From contig JANTQF010000003.1 in the NCBI GenBank assembly GCA_032988165.1, positions 240,389-304,388 on the forward strand: 64,000 nt of DNA, in the 5' to 3' direction. Shown piece by piece: positions 48,446-61,169 of the stretch. The notes under the pieces were generated by a model. That model searched no databases and was not told the DNA's origin. It was given only the letters and a program-made list of their open reading frames with translations. This stretch comes from Emmonsiellopsis sp. PD_33 (lineage: Eukaryota > Ascomycota > Eurotiomycetes > Onygenales > Ajellomycetaceae). The translations under genes were made by a program, and so were the position numbers. How positions within the stretch are numbered: the stretch's first letter is position 1; each line of letters starts with the position of its first letter.

Positions 48446-51400
48446 ATGCCTGTGGATAATAGTGGTCATCACTCTAACATACAGTGCTGATGTGAATGAC
48501 TATCTAAGTATCCATTAAAAAGAGAAGGGGATAGAGTGTGAAAGTGAGAGCAATGAAAATAAGATCAAGTAAGAAGAGAATAAGCATAAGAAAATATAAC
48601 TCAGAATGAATCTAATCAGTTAACTTATAACTTTAAGCCTCTAAATGATTCTTTTCTACCATTAAACTTTTCTCAGTACTCAGATGCTATTAAGCTATCT
48701 GAAGGTCTACCTGATGCTTCTAGAGGTTTAGAGTATGATCTTGATATAATAGCAATTAATCAAAAGGAGGATCAAATAAGGCAACCATTTAAATAGAATG
48801 GTAGTCACTACCTTAACCTGCATTACTAATGTGGATGACCACCTAAGTATCCATTAAAAAGAGAAGAAGATAGAGTGTGAAAGTAAGAGCAGCAGAAATA
48901 AGATCAAGTAAGAAGAAAATAAGTACAAGAAAATATAACTCAGAATGAACTCAATCAGTTAACTTATAACTTTAAGCCTCTAGATGATTCTTTCCTGCTG
49001 TTAAACTCTTCCTAGTATTTAGATGCTATTAAGTCATCTGATTATTCTATCCCAGCTATTATCTATAATGATAATAATGGTGAGGTTTTTTTATCTACAT
49101 TATTTTTAAGATTAGGCTAATCAGTATACTTTAGATCTAACAAGCTATGGCTTTGAGTCTTATAACCTCTTTATTGAGCTAACTAGAGATAATGATGAAG
49201 TAAGAGCACTATCTGATCAGAACTCTGAATATTCCTCTAACTTTAAGTTTGATGATGATCCTTCTTTATCTATAAATAATAATAATAATAGTAGTAAGTA
49301 ATTTGTTATCTATATTATATTCTACAATGAGCTAAACAGTATGCTAGACTCTATAAACTATGGCTTGAAACCAGATTATTCTTCTATCAGGCTGAATAGG
49401 GAAGTAGCTATCTCCCAGACTGAGGTTCTGATCTCAGACTTTGCTGTTGCCACACCACCTCTAGAGCTATACTGTTTAGACTTATAATTACTTACTTAGG
49501 AGATAGTTAAGCAGCTTCAGGGTCATCATGATTACTCTAATCTAGCTGACTATATTACAACTTCTATACCAACCAACACAGTATCTCTAAGTGAGATGAT
49601 GAGCTGAAATTGCCTAGATGTACTCACAGAAGAGGGTATTTCCTACTATCTAATCTCTTGGGAGATCATGCTTCCACCAGAAAAACAATAATAGCTATAT
49701 AGTGGAAAGCTAGTTTCTACTGCTGCTACTACATCTTTCTCTACTGTAGCTACTATCTCCCCACTGAGTAGTAATAACTCTACAACTTGCTTTACATCAC
49801 ATTTAATATCATCAGAAGCTCTCTCATTGGACTCCACTCTTACTGTAGACTTGGATTATAATACTATCCTACTCTCTTAGTCACTACAAGCTATATTGGA
49901 TATTGATAGTGCTAGAGAGTTTGCTTCAATCCTGACTGTGGCCAAGCAAAATTTTGAGTGGAGATCAGAATGGCCTTTAATTAGCAATCTTTAATCCTCT
50001 CTTTATCTTACTGCTATTCTAATCTCATACTTGAATCTAGAGACAAACTGGCCATGCCAGACCCATAAACTAGTACATCAGATTTCACACCTTCTACTTG
50101 GATAATTAGTTGGGTTTCTGCAGGTAGAGGTCTATATACTATTCCTAAAGCTCTTTAATCTACTTCTCAAGAATTATATTCTCTCAAAAGATTAATTTAT
50201 ATAATAAACTGATAAGATATTTCTTTCTGCTCTCCATGTCAGCTACCCCTCATCTACTCTTCAATAATTACTGTTTAGTACTGAGCAAATCCTTCTTAAT
50301 ACAATTATAGCTCAGGTTGAAAATTATGCTCAGACATAATATGAGCAGCCTTGAAAGTAAGACCTTCATTATACCCTGTAATACTCTAACTTACTTAAGC
50401 TTTGAGATGAAGTCAAAAGATTAATTGAAATAGTAGGGCTATTACATTTTAGAAATCCTCAACTTCTACTCACTGCAAAAAACCTCAAGCTCTTAATACA
50501 AGCTAAAATCTGGTTAGATGTGTGTTAATGCTTCATGAGCATGTAGGAGTATACTATTAACATATAGTATCTAGTAGAGGACTTCTATAACATTGCAAAA
50601 GAGACTGTATTGGAATGAAGTTACCTCTCTAATTAGCAGCTCTCCAACACATTACTTATACTTATATGGTGATAATGTTGCATGGATTACTTCTATAACT
50701 AGCTTGCTAATTCAGAAGCCTCAGTTGAAACCCAAGGCAGTAATATGTCATCCTCAGATTCTAGTTAGAAGATTATGGTTGAGGGGAGAGCATTCTCTAA
50801 ATCTCAAAACTCTTCCCACCTTCAAGCCTGGAGGTCTGATTGGATTAGAGGCCAGAGAAATAATAATATAGCAGCTCTGGATTTAGACACTACAGCACAA
50901 GATGAATACAGTAATAGCAGTGAAGATAACTATAAGGATGAAGGGCTGACATTTAATTCTAAAGCTAAGTCTACTAGTTCTGAAGCTGAGTTTACTGGTT
51001 CTGAAGCTAAGTCTACTAGTAGCTCTAACTTACCTCTAAATAATAATCATAAGAGGGCTACCTGGAAGAAAAAGTTCTACTCACTATCATTTCTGTGAGA
51101 TATAGGGTCTTTAACACTAGAGCTAGTTTACTACTCCCCACTTTACAGATGCAGGTTGCTCTACTACTAGCTATACAATATCTCTAAGGGTGTTCTTACT
51201 GTTAGAAAGAATTATACCTTTCATAATTAAAGCCTAAAGACTCTAGTATTAGACCCTGGGCTAGTTAAAGCCTAACAGCAAGTTGGAAAGGCTGCTAGTA
51301 ATTTCCCCTCTACATTACTTTCTACTTACAGCCACACTAAGTAGTGGTGCTGTGCCTCCCTGACTGACTACTATAATTAATCTTTTGAGATCTGAGAGGA

Positions 51401-53226
51401 GTACTGAGTTATTAAGACTCTTCTAGCAGCAATCAACCAGAGCTTCCAGGAGGAAGGCTTGGCTGACAGACCTCTTATTATATTACCTATTATATCAACT
51501 TGCTCAGTACCATTCTTCTGTCACCCAACAAACAAAATTCTTGAATGACTGTGGTGGAATATCAATAAGCTTTATACTGGATTTAAGATGGTATACAGTC
51601 TGCAGCTATGAGTAATAGTACACTGAGAGTATACATAGATTATAATAATATTCTTATGATGCCTACAACATGCATATGATGGCCAGGGCAACCACATTCA
51701 ACACAGTAATGATCTATGACTTGACTGAAAGGTCAGACTGCTACTACAGGGCTCTAATCAGGAATGAATATAGAAAGGTGTTGAAATGAGCTTTATAATA
51801 GAAAAGTATGAATATGCATGAATTCTAAATAAGTTGGACTGAGCAGCTATGATCTTCTATTCATCACACTGGGCATATATAATCTTCAATACTCTGAGCC
51901 TTCAATCTGCATTTAAAAGGCAATATCAATAGGTTATATCAGTTAAAAGTGACTTCATTATATTTAATGATGTGTTTGTCTAAATGCATCAGCAGCAAGC
52001 TAACTATTCTCAGTCTGTACTACTTCTTCAGCTGTTAGTGGACCTCTACCTCTAGGTTTTCTGGAAAGATGTCTTTAATATACTCTCTAGTAGGACTAAG
52101 AAGGATGTGCTAGATTCAGTACACCTTGATGCTACCTGTCATGGAGATATTCCACTTATGAGGAATAGTATTCATAAGGTCTTCCAGAATTCCCCCTTCA
52201 AGAGTGACTTGAACTTAGTTACTGAGCATAATATGAAGGTTTCTAGCATTAAGGCCCTTTTCATGTTCCTCTGGGACTAGGATAGGGATGGAGACAACAT
52301 CATCTAGCAGTGGTAATACTAGGAGTACAAACTGTATCACATCTTTTTTCAACAGTCCCTCTCTAGTATTAAAGAGGTGTTTGAGTGGGAGTAAGTGCAG
52401 GAGTGGCAGAAAACCTTAAAGCACAGCTTCATCCACAGCCATTTAATTCTCCCTTATCCTAGTACTATTAGCTTCTGAGTATGTAATAAGAAGAGGCAAC
52501 TTCAGACTTGGGCTAGCACACATTATAATCTCATGAGGTACTACCATGATCAGCAGCAAGAATATCCACTGCACATCCAGCCAAATAAAATACTGTGGCT
52601 TCCTTTAGTTGATTGAACCTGCAGTGATAACCCCCCCAACTTGGATTTAGTACTACCTATAATTCCTATAGATCTAGATGCCTAAGTTTCTGCTGCAAAA
52701 CCAGTAGATGCTGTATATTACTCAGCCATCTTACTCCCTACTATTAAGGTAGAGTCAAGTGAGATTAGCCAGTACCTTCAGAAGAAGAATATCAGGAACT
52801 TGTGACACTATACTCTTTAAAATTTCTTGCAGAAAAATGGAAAGTAGTCACTAAACTTAATACATAAAGACTTGGAATGGCTAAGTGAACACCTAGCCTT
52901 ATATACTTGAGCTCAGATAGGCACACTGAAGCAGCAGATTAACAGTTTAAAACTGCTGAATATTACTTGAAACTGGCAAAGGTAGAACCCCACACAAAGG
53001 CAACTCATGCAAGAGCTAAAGTAGATGGAGAAACACCAAAGGAGAGTGCTTAATGAACATGTAAAGCTTCATAAATCCCAGTCAGATATTTATAAAGTAA
53101 GGTGGAAAAATAATTGGGATAAACTTTACTTGACTAAAAAATGACACCATGAAGTGGTTCAAACATTGAGAAAGATATTCAAGCAAGTAACTTAAGGGAT
53201 AGATGATATAGAGGTAGTATAACATA
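48446..53226 (+). pseudogene. Large unrecognised gene relic, about 1,590 codons
   Basis: Not recognised. The ATG at 48446 opens a phase-2 frame (MPVDNSGHHSNIQC) holding two copies of an about 113-residue module, each with SKYPLKRE or PKYPLKRE, a basic Arg/Gln/Lys helix, ENITQNE and QLTYNFKPL. Near a T7 run (about 49086) it moves to phase 0. I checked that this phase is kept at 49155, 49560, 49926, 50775, 51426, 52200 and 52770. Features in order: a Ser/Thr-rich region; KQNFEWRSEWPLI (about 49945); a Ser/Lys-rich linker (50890-51060); a Trp- and aromatic-rich region (51540-52380) with FIIEKYEYAW and VHLDATCHGDIPL; a Gln/Lys coiled-coil-like C-terminus (52930-53226). Stops are all reachable by C-to-T or G-to-A. 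It could be a transposon-borne protein or a silenced host gene. Confidence 0.62.
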
Positions 53227-53279
53227 AAATTTATTAATAGCAGATAGAGGAGGTTAATTGTATTGGAGAATAGCTAGCT

Positions 53280-54995
53280 ACTAGTTAGTACTAAAATCTA
53301 TATATAACTGAATCTCTATAATATCTACTATCAGATTTAAATCTATAAAGGTGATAATTAGAAGACCACTTTCTACATCATAATATACTATAAGTATTTT
53401 AAGTATATAGTTCTACCTTTCAGACTTACTAATATACCTACCATCTTCTAAGTGTATAATATATATTAATAAAGTATTAAGTAATCTACTTAATACCCAC
53501 TACATAGTCTATCTGGATGACATTGTCATCTATTCTAATTTAATTAAGAAATATGAGGAGTATGTTAAGGTAGTTGTTAAATACCTGTAGAAGTTCAACC
53601 TATTTATAAAAGCTAGTAAATGCAGCCTCTATATAAACTATATTAATTTCCTAGGATTTATTATATTCACTAATAGTATAAAAATGGAATTAAGTTATAT
53701 AGCTTCTATTCCTAAATAGCTTGTACTAGAGATAATTTGTAAACTTTAGGTCTTTTTCAGCTTTATTAATTTCTATTGCTGTTTTATTAAAGGCTTTATA
53801 ATAATCTCTGCCCTATTGATAGACCTTATAAAAAGGGAGGAGAATTAAAAAGAATAAAATAATATATTAATCTCTTTTAATTAAACTGCCCTTACAAGTT
53901 ACAGCATTTATAAAATTAAAGAAAAGCTTTAAAAAGGAACTATTACTTACTCATTTTAACTTTAAATATTATCTTAAGGTTAGATCTAATATCTTTAGTA
54001 TTATCATCATTACTATACTCTTATAGTCAAGGTTTAACAGCCTATAACATTCTATCACATTCTAGTCCTACAAGCTTACTAAAATAGAATACTGGTACTA
54101 AATATATGATAGTAAACTTCTTTTAATCATTAAATTATTTAAGTAATAGTGATACTACCTATATAGTAGTAAATACCTAATTATTATATATTCTAACCAT
54201 GTTAATCTATATAGCTTTATAATAACAACTTAGCTAAACAGATATTAAATATATTAAGTAAAACTACTTACTATATTTAATTGTATAATTAAGTACTATT
54301 TAGAGTTAAAGAATTCAATAGACATACTGAGCTATCACTCTAACTATATTAATAAAGTTAAACTACTTATTTTCCAATCTATACTATAAGAAAAGCTCTA
54401 GAACTAAACTCTTAAACTTTTAAATTCTCACTGTAAATCTATATAATTAAACTAAATAATTATAATAGTAATCAGAATATCAGATATATCATATATAATT
54501 AATCTAGACTCTAAATTAGATTTAAAAGCTCTAAGCTCTTAAAGAGTATATCCCTTATATTAATACCCTTATAGCCTATATAGCTTAGAATACTCCTATA
54601 GATGAGAATATTACTGCTAGTATTATAGATGATAACATAGAGCCCCTAGTACTATAGCTCTTTATTAACCTAGTATTTAAATCTAAAATAGTTTACTCAT
54701 ATAAACTAGTAGAGCTACTAATTGATCTTCTACTTTACATTTAAATTTAGAATGCTGAGTATTTAAAAATTTTAAAGTAGAATTTATAATAGCTCTATAA
54801 GTTTAAAGATTAGATATTCACTCTAGTCTATTAATATAAATAGATTAATTGGATATGAAGGCTACACTTATATCCCTAATAACTCTAGTACTATTAAAGA
54901 TGAGATTCTCTGTACTAATAATAATAATCTAATGAGTAGTCATTTTAGGAGAAAAAGGATATATAAAGTAGTAGCTAGCAAATAATTTTAGTATA
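53280..54995 (+). pseudogene. Ty3/gypsy pol fragment, very heavily mutated
   Basis: The reverse transcriptase core is clear: VYLDDIVIYS at about 53502-53532 with the catalytic YLDD, then KYEEYVKVVVKYL, and INFLGFIIFTNSIKMEL (about 53640-53690). RNase H is barely readable. An integrase H2C2-like segment (GYTYIPNN..., NNLMSSHFRRKRIYKV) lies at 54860-54970. The fragment ends a few bases before the LTR at 55004. TAA and TAG are far denser than in neighbouring relics and TpA is very frequent, so most Gln and many other C-containing codons are gone. The 5-prime part of reverse transcriptase is weak and gag and protease are absent. Confidence 0.85.
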
Positions 54996-55003
54996 GTATA
55001 ACC

Positions 55004-55303
55004 TGTTGGAGCCCTGATCATGAGGCCTGCAGTGTGTAGCTTGCTGTGGGAAAGTTGAAGACTCTCATATTATCTAGCTAGTAAGAGATCTATCTACTGT
55101 GTAACTACATATTTGCACTAAGCCTGATTGGGAGATTGGAGGTAGCCTACACTTGCAAACACATGGTAGTGTACTTAGTAGATAGCTGTATGCACCACTC
55201 AAATGCAAGACCTCAAGTTTTCCACACCATCAGGTTATGACCCTTATGTTTCTTTAAAATGCTATATTTCAATGTGCTACATGACTGTTAAGCTTCCCAG
55301 GTG
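55004..55303 (+). mobile_element. LTR of a retrotransposon (copy 2, 300 bp)
   Basis: Begins TGTTGGAGCCCTGATCATGA and ends AAGCTTCCCAGGTG, followed by TGGGCCTGGTCAAAAG as a likely primer-binding site. It contains GGAAAGTTGAAGACTCTCAT and ACTAAGCCTGATTGGG, which the 18.7-kb copy lacks. A gag-like frame follows at 55390, as at 18.7 kb. Confidence 0.78.
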
Positions 55304-55389
55304 TGGGCCTGGTCAAAAGACACTGAATGTCAGCCAGAAATCAAGAGGATAGAGCTGCTAATAGGGAGGAATCTTAAGAGCAATTTTTG

Positions 55390-56040
55390 ATGGAGGAAGA
55401 TAAATAACAGGCAAGAGAAGTAGCATATAGGGTGCAATGGAAGGCTAAGCAAAAGGCTCAGTCATAAGTGTGTCTACCACTATCAGGAGGCTTCAACTCA
55501 TCTAAGTCTGAGGAAGGGCTGTCTACACTTCCAGACACAGCCAGAAAGATTCAGAGCAATTTAAATATAATGGATATAAATAATCAATAACAACAGGGTG
55601 GCTCAGAAGATTGTGGCTGCAGCTGTGATATCACTCTACAGGCAGATAATAGAGAGATTATTATGAATAGAGAGACTATTATGAATAGAGAGTTCATCAC
55701 TAAGAACTATAAGGAGCTTGCAGATAGCAGTTTACCCTCTGATGCTGTACTTTTTCTCATTAAAGATATACTAAAAGACTGCCAGAAGGTATATATTCAG
55801 GCTAGAAACAACTTTATTGCCTTAATTTATTAAATGCCCTCTATCATCTGAACTTCTCACATTAATTCATATGAGAGCTTCTGTTGAGACTATAAGGATA
55901 TCAGCATCAAAATTGCTGAGAATAAAAGCTTGCTGGAGACTCAAACTATGCAATCTGAAGAAATATATTTAAAATAAAGATAATCTTAATTCAGGGTGAC
56001 AACATCATCTCAAAATAAAATTGGATGAGGATGATACCTG
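55390..56040 (+). pseudogene. Gag-like relic, copy 2 (5-prime part only)
   Basis: Collinear with the 5-prime 650 bp of 19021-20560, with the same start (ATGGAGGAAGAT) and same downstream blocks, including the SLPSDAVL segment. Similarity ends near 56030 just after ATCTCAAAAT, so the 3-prime two-thirds are deleted. Function as for copy 1 is inferred only from its position behind an LTR. Confidence 0.65.
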
Positions 56041-56879
56041 TATCTGAAGGATAATATGACATTTAATCCCAAAAATCCCAGTCTGAATCCCTACACATCA
56101 GTGAGGGGAATCAGGCCAGTACTTAGAGTTTTATGTCTCAGGGGCAAAACTGCCTTAATGGATTGATACAATACATGCCTAACTACCTCCCATGAAGATG
56201 TGGGAAAGTAAGAGAGTAAGGAGGATAGCTGTGAGAAGAGGAGATATATGATTAGCAGAGCTAGAGGAGGTAGAGAACCTTGAAAAGGAAGTTAATGAGC
56301 TAAATATAGAGTCAGTTTGTATTCTCCTTATCCATTTTTTTTGCCAGAATTAGTGTAATTTCATTAGTATATATTATACAGGATTATGTTTTCATAGTTA
56401 ATTCAAGAGAGAGATAATAATAAAAGATAGTGATGTACATTGCAGGGTCATCAATGAAGAGCTATAATTTACTCCACTTTCAGTAGCTAGAGACCCCCTC
56501 TAGTAAATAAAAGAGCTTCTTTTGATACCATGCTGATTAGATCAAAACAAAACAGACAAAAGGATAATTTATATGGAGTTAACTGTGAGAAGGCTGAAGA
56601 CTCTCATCTTATCTAATCAGGCTATTATATTTATATATTTAGGTATAGAGTATGTAATAGAAAATATAGTTACATAACAGCTACCACAGCAGAATAAATT
56701 ACAGTTTATAAGTAACTTAGTTAGATACTAATGGTCTCTCATTTCTGAATTACTACATTAATGAAATCTTTGGTAGCTCACTCTGTAATCAGCCTATCAT
56801 CCTGCTTACTCCTCTGAGTCTGTGGCTCAGGTGTTGATTCCAGTGTCAAAGAACTGATATCACACATTTAACCACTTTA
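56041..56879. other. Stretch without recognisable gene
   Basis: Contains a short LTR-like match near 56583-56620 (GTGAGAAGGCTGAAGACTCT followed by CATCTTATCTA) to the family at 55004. Otherwise nothing is recognised. Confidence 0.4.
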
Positions 56880-57429
56880 ATAGCTGAATTTAATGGTTTT
56901 CTCTATTTATTTAATATCTTCAGGAGGAAAAATATCTATGTCAGTGGACAGCAGCATCTCCTTCCACTTGTGGACCTCAGAGATTACTAGCTTGATTATT
57001 AGTATTTGCATCACCTTATTTATATTATAAGTGCAGGATTCAGTTTAAAGCTCTCATTTGATTCTCAATCTCATCTGGAATCTTCTAGGCCTCTATTTCC
57101 ACCTAGGTGGGCTAGCCTCTAATGAGAGCTCTGAGGATAAACATCTGTGTATCTACAAACATCTGGCTTTTTTGATTATAAGAGCACCTGCATGTTCTAG
57201 CAAGGCCTAAATGCATGCCTATTTCATTGTCAATCTATATTTTGATGTCTATTAAACTAACAGTTGTTTTCAGTTCCACAGTATTTAAATGGCATTCCTA
57301 TCCATTAACTTCATTATCCATCTGATGTATGACAACATCTAGCTCATCTCTGCTGCCATCTATATAGACTACTATTTCATTTTTGATTTGTTCTCAGCAG
57401 GCTTGGAGTTCTGCCTTTAATGGAGGCAT
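56880..57429 (-). pseudogene. Unidentified coding relic, minus strand
   Basis: Not recognised. Read leftwards from an ATG at 57429: MPPLKAELQAC, a stop read as an altered codon, then VVYIDGSRDELDVVIHQMDN, then ECHLNTVELKTTVSLIDIKI. It is balanced in charge with a heptad-like pattern, so a coiled coil is possible. Later stops are TAG and TAA at Gln-like positions. It resembles the start of a gag or an uncharacterised small protein, without a motif to decide. Confidence 0.35.
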
Positions 57430-57899
57430 TTTAGTTTCTCATACCTATAATGATTCTACTAGTAGCTGATCTTTTGATTATCTTTCATTTGTAATCTTAC
57501 CACTGAGCATAGTAAGAAAAAAAAAGCAGTAATGGAAAATAGCATGAAGAGACTGTTATGTAGGATTTTATAGTAGAAACAGGTATAGAGATATTCAGTG
57601 TAAAAAGAAAACCCAAAAAGAAAAAGATGCCTGTGATTTAATATTATGAAACCCATCTCTGATGACTAAACTATAGAGAAAAGGGAAAAGGAAAATGAGA
57701 AAGAAGAACAGAGTAAAAAGAGACTATATGATTTGATATTGTAAATCCCATCTCCAACAATCAACTCTAAAGAAGCAAAAGAAAAGAGGAAAGAAAAGAC
57801 ACTGGTGATATTAATAGCTCTGGTAGAAAGATAAGAGATTTTATAGGAGTAAAGAGCAAACTGTCAGATTAGAAGTATATAACTTAATAACACCTTTTA

Positions 57900-59040
57900 A
57901 CATGGTATAGGACACTTTTGTGCTCTACATCACAGTATTTCACTGTTTTCTATAATAACTCCATTTATAAATCATTAAGAAAATAACTCATTACTGGCTG
58001 GAAATATAAGTTATGTACTGCATCTATGGATCATTTCAGAAACTATTACTAACTATCTAGTATAAAAGTAATGATTTCTATTGCATCCTCATCATGAAGA
58101 AAATGTAAGATGATTTTGATATATTAACTGAAATCATTCAGTACTTCTAGTTGAGTTTAGTGTAAGCTTGAGAGTTATATAGTAACACTTTGGGCTATAA
58201 TCTCTAGACCCTGAAGAGATTCAAAGTTTATCCCAATCAAGAAACTGGATCAGGTTGTGAATGTTATATATAACCACTCTGGAGAGATATATATAACTCA
58301 GCTAGAATTAATGTGAGCAACATATCTACCTGTAAGTTTACTTGAGATCTTAGTGAGACAGCTGGAATCACCTGAAGATGATATGAACATTTTGAGGTTT
58401 TTATCTATTAATGAATATAAAAGCCATATATGCTCAGAGTAGCTGATAGATTGAGATAAACTATGTTAATTCTGGTCTGTTTAAAATTAGTTACTAAGAA
58501 ATAATGGAGAGTTTACACAAACTAATATGAATATTAATAGAGCTCCCTGCAGGTGTAAAGTTAGCTAATAAATTAATATCATTATCTTTCACAATCTAAA
58601 GACAGTTTCTCAGTGCCTGAGACAGTTGTAGGTAGTGGAATTGAGCTGAAAGAGAGATATTCATTAAAGATGATTTTAGTGAGAAATTAGAGTCATAAAG
58701 AGGTATACCAGTCTGATAGAAGGCATTGCTGACAGTGTTCTTCTTATCCTTACTCTTAATATACTCACTACCATGTAAGATATGTTCAAGAGATAATTCC
58801 TGTGCAGTGAAATACACAGCATTGAATATCTCTTATGAGAAGAATTGTTTATCCCAGACTTCAGATAGAGAGAGTAAAGCTGGTCTTTCCCAGGAGAATT
58901 CTGACTCATCAGAAATAAGTAGTATAAGATTATTAAGTGTACATTCAGGAAACTTTCATTCCTTCTGAAGGCTAGATATCTTTTTAATAAGAGTAGGTAG
59001 CTCTGATGAGTATGGATTATTATCTGCAGTTCAAGTTGTA
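57900..59040 (-). pseudogene. JmjC/cupin-like protein relic, copy B
   Basis: Collinear with copy A at 43690-44825 in the same orientation, sharing for example TTTTTATCTATTA, AAAAGCCATATATGCTCAGA and ATTCTGGTCTGTT. Divergence exceeds simple C/T changes: there are substitutions of other types, so the two were probably distinct family members before decay. The GWLHATF region is altered here and the Pro-Pro-Gly block is no longer intact. Its 5-prime side leads into a second purine-rich array at 59222. Confidence 0.62.
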
Positions 59041-59221
59041 TTAGTTAATGTAGGAAGAATAGCTAAAAGAGAAAAGTTTAGCAGTTACCTTATATTCAAT
59101 TAGATATTCTAAATATTAATATACTTACTTTATACTGGCAAGATTTAATATGTTTTTCATACTTTAACTTCTAAACTTATCTCTTGCTCTGGATGCACCA
59201 TAGAGGCTATCACTTCATTGA

Positions 59222-59450
59222 TTGACTCATCAGCAAAAGATATAATGAAGATGATGAGAAGATGACAAAGAAGATAATAAGATGACAGTAAAGATAATAA
59301 TAAAGATAGTTGTAAAGGTAGTAGAAGATGGTAGTGAAGGTGATAGTAAAGAAGATAGTGAGAGAATGGTGAGGTGATAATGAAGATAAGCAAAGAATAT
59401 AGTGAAGGGAGAAAAACACAAAGAATATAGTAAAGAGGAAAACAAAGAAC
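59222..59450. repeat. Purine-rich GAT/GAA array beside JmjC-like copy B
   Basis: GATGATGAGAAGATGACAAA type sequence, a shorter and more degenerate counterpart of the array at 45177-46372. The three overlapping minus-strand frames open here are repeat artefacts. Confidence 0.8.
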
Positions 59451-59799
59451 CTTAAACTCATAATACCTTATTAATTCCATTGGATGGAGTGAAAGAGCCA
59501 TTCTGATATAATGCTGTAGAGAGATAAGATCTCCATTATATATCACATTTTTGAGGTTTCCAGTACTTTTTGTAAGGATAGTATATGTGTTCAACAACAG
59601 CTTGATACTGATATTATAGAGGGAGAGAAGATGATATTCCTACTAGAGAAGATTTAGAGCTATTTAAAGTTAAGAGTAAAGACATCTAAGATCTCTACTA
59701 GAATTAGTACCAGCTACAGCTTTCTGTAGGGCTTATGATTTCATGATTTTATTAGTTAACATAGCATGCATTTTTGAACATGCTTCCTTAGTCATTATG

Positions 59800-60260
59800 G
59801 GTATTAGAGTAGAAGAGGCTCCCCTTTAGGAGGTTCTCAATCCTCCCAAAACCCCTATATCCCATGTTGTTGTGATATAGCTGAAAGATGTCCTTGCATA
59901 AAGTACTAGAAATACAGAGCTATTACTTACTCTTTCACATGGAGTATAAAAGGTTGTCTTTCTTGAGGTGGAAGCCATTATATTACCAAGGATCATATAA
60001 GAGTATTAGTATAATGTGGTTGAAGTTCATGAGGAGCTGATTTATTAGATCATTCTAGTAAACTCCCTGTGAAGGGCTACACCCTTATATTCTATATTCA
60101 TAGCTTGCCAAACTTCATCTAATCTCTAACTATCTGATCAGATGCCTCTGACTAGACCTTAGCTCTTCATGCAAATATTTATCTGCTCTAACCTCACATA
60201 AACCTCTTCTCTTATATCATATAATCTTATGATCTCTTTTTCCTTTTTCCTTTCTTTCTC
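59800..60260 (+). pseudogene. Unidentified coding relic, plus strand
   Basis: Not recognised. One frame reads MGIRVEEAPL, NPPKTPISHVVVI, NTELLLTLSHGV, KVVFLEVEAIILPRII and YNVVEVHEELIY, separated by single TAG or TAA codons. The Val/Glu-rich beta-like pattern is unlike the AT-rich background and unlike shadows of the repeats nearby. No family is proposed. Confidence 0.4.
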
Positions 60261-60407
60261 TAGTAATTACAATTTTGATTCTAGTATATAGCTTGCATGA
60301 TCTGCTTATCAGAGCACACCTGTTATACTCCTAGGTGAAATAAATATTATATATGTATTATATATGTATGTTCTCAGTTGGGTCAGCAGAATGCTATCTA
60401 TTGGAGG

Positions 60408-60490
60408 ATAAAAAGCTTGATGGATTGAATCTAGCTATGTGGTGAGAAAGTAGTGTAAAACCTGGGCATATAATTATAGTGCCTGACACC
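60408..60490. repeat. Direct repeat, copy 1 (partner at 61716-61798)
   Basis: AAAAGCTTGATGGATTGAAT followed by CTAGCTATGTGGTGAGAAAG recurs 1308 bp to the right with transition differences only in the stretches I compared. Confidence 0.85.
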
Positions 60491-61169
60491 CCCACTCACT
60501 ATAAGGAACAAGTAACTATTTACATATAAAATTGGGTGTACAGACTTGCTTGATCCAAATCCAACCTGAAAATCATAAAATAATTATTCCTCCTTTGGAA
60601 ATCAACCAATAAAAATGAAGCATTTATTAGTGTGTAATGTTCAATTTGACCTCTTATTTTTATATAAGGAGGGGTCCATAAATCATTTGAGAGGCTACAG
60701 GCAGTTCATAGGCCTGCAGGCCATTAATTGTTGGACAGACCCTGAGGGGGGGGAGAGGAGATTTATTCAATTAGTATTAAAACTGTTCATTCAATTAGCA
60801 TTTAAAAAACTATTTATTTATATATATATTCAAGGCATATAAAAGACATTCAATCTCCACAGCTCTAGATGTAGGTCCTCTAAAATTCTCCATATAAAAG
60901 GAAAATCAATAAATACTAATATATTTTATAGGGGGTCTAAATCCTCATCCATGTAATGAGTAATTTATATCTATATCTGGGGACATCTATCACACTTTAA
61001 AGACTATAGATGGTTCATACTCTAACTACTGAGAAGCTCTGTAAATGAAGAGCTATACAGCTTAAAGAGCCCCCACTGAAACTCAGTCAGGTAAGGGGCA
61101 GTTATAATAAGATGATCATTATAGCACATTAGGGGGTTAATTTCCATATAGATGGAGATGTAACAGGAG
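60491..61169. other. Stretch without recognisable gene
   Basis: A 75-codon plus-strand frame (60615-60842) has no motif. A GGGGGGG run is near 60746. Confidence 0.4.

Noticed and set aside
53280..54995. Mitochondrial insertion, suggested by extreme AT content
   Set aside because: The YLDD reverse transcriptase core and integrase-like motifs identify a nuclear gypsy element.
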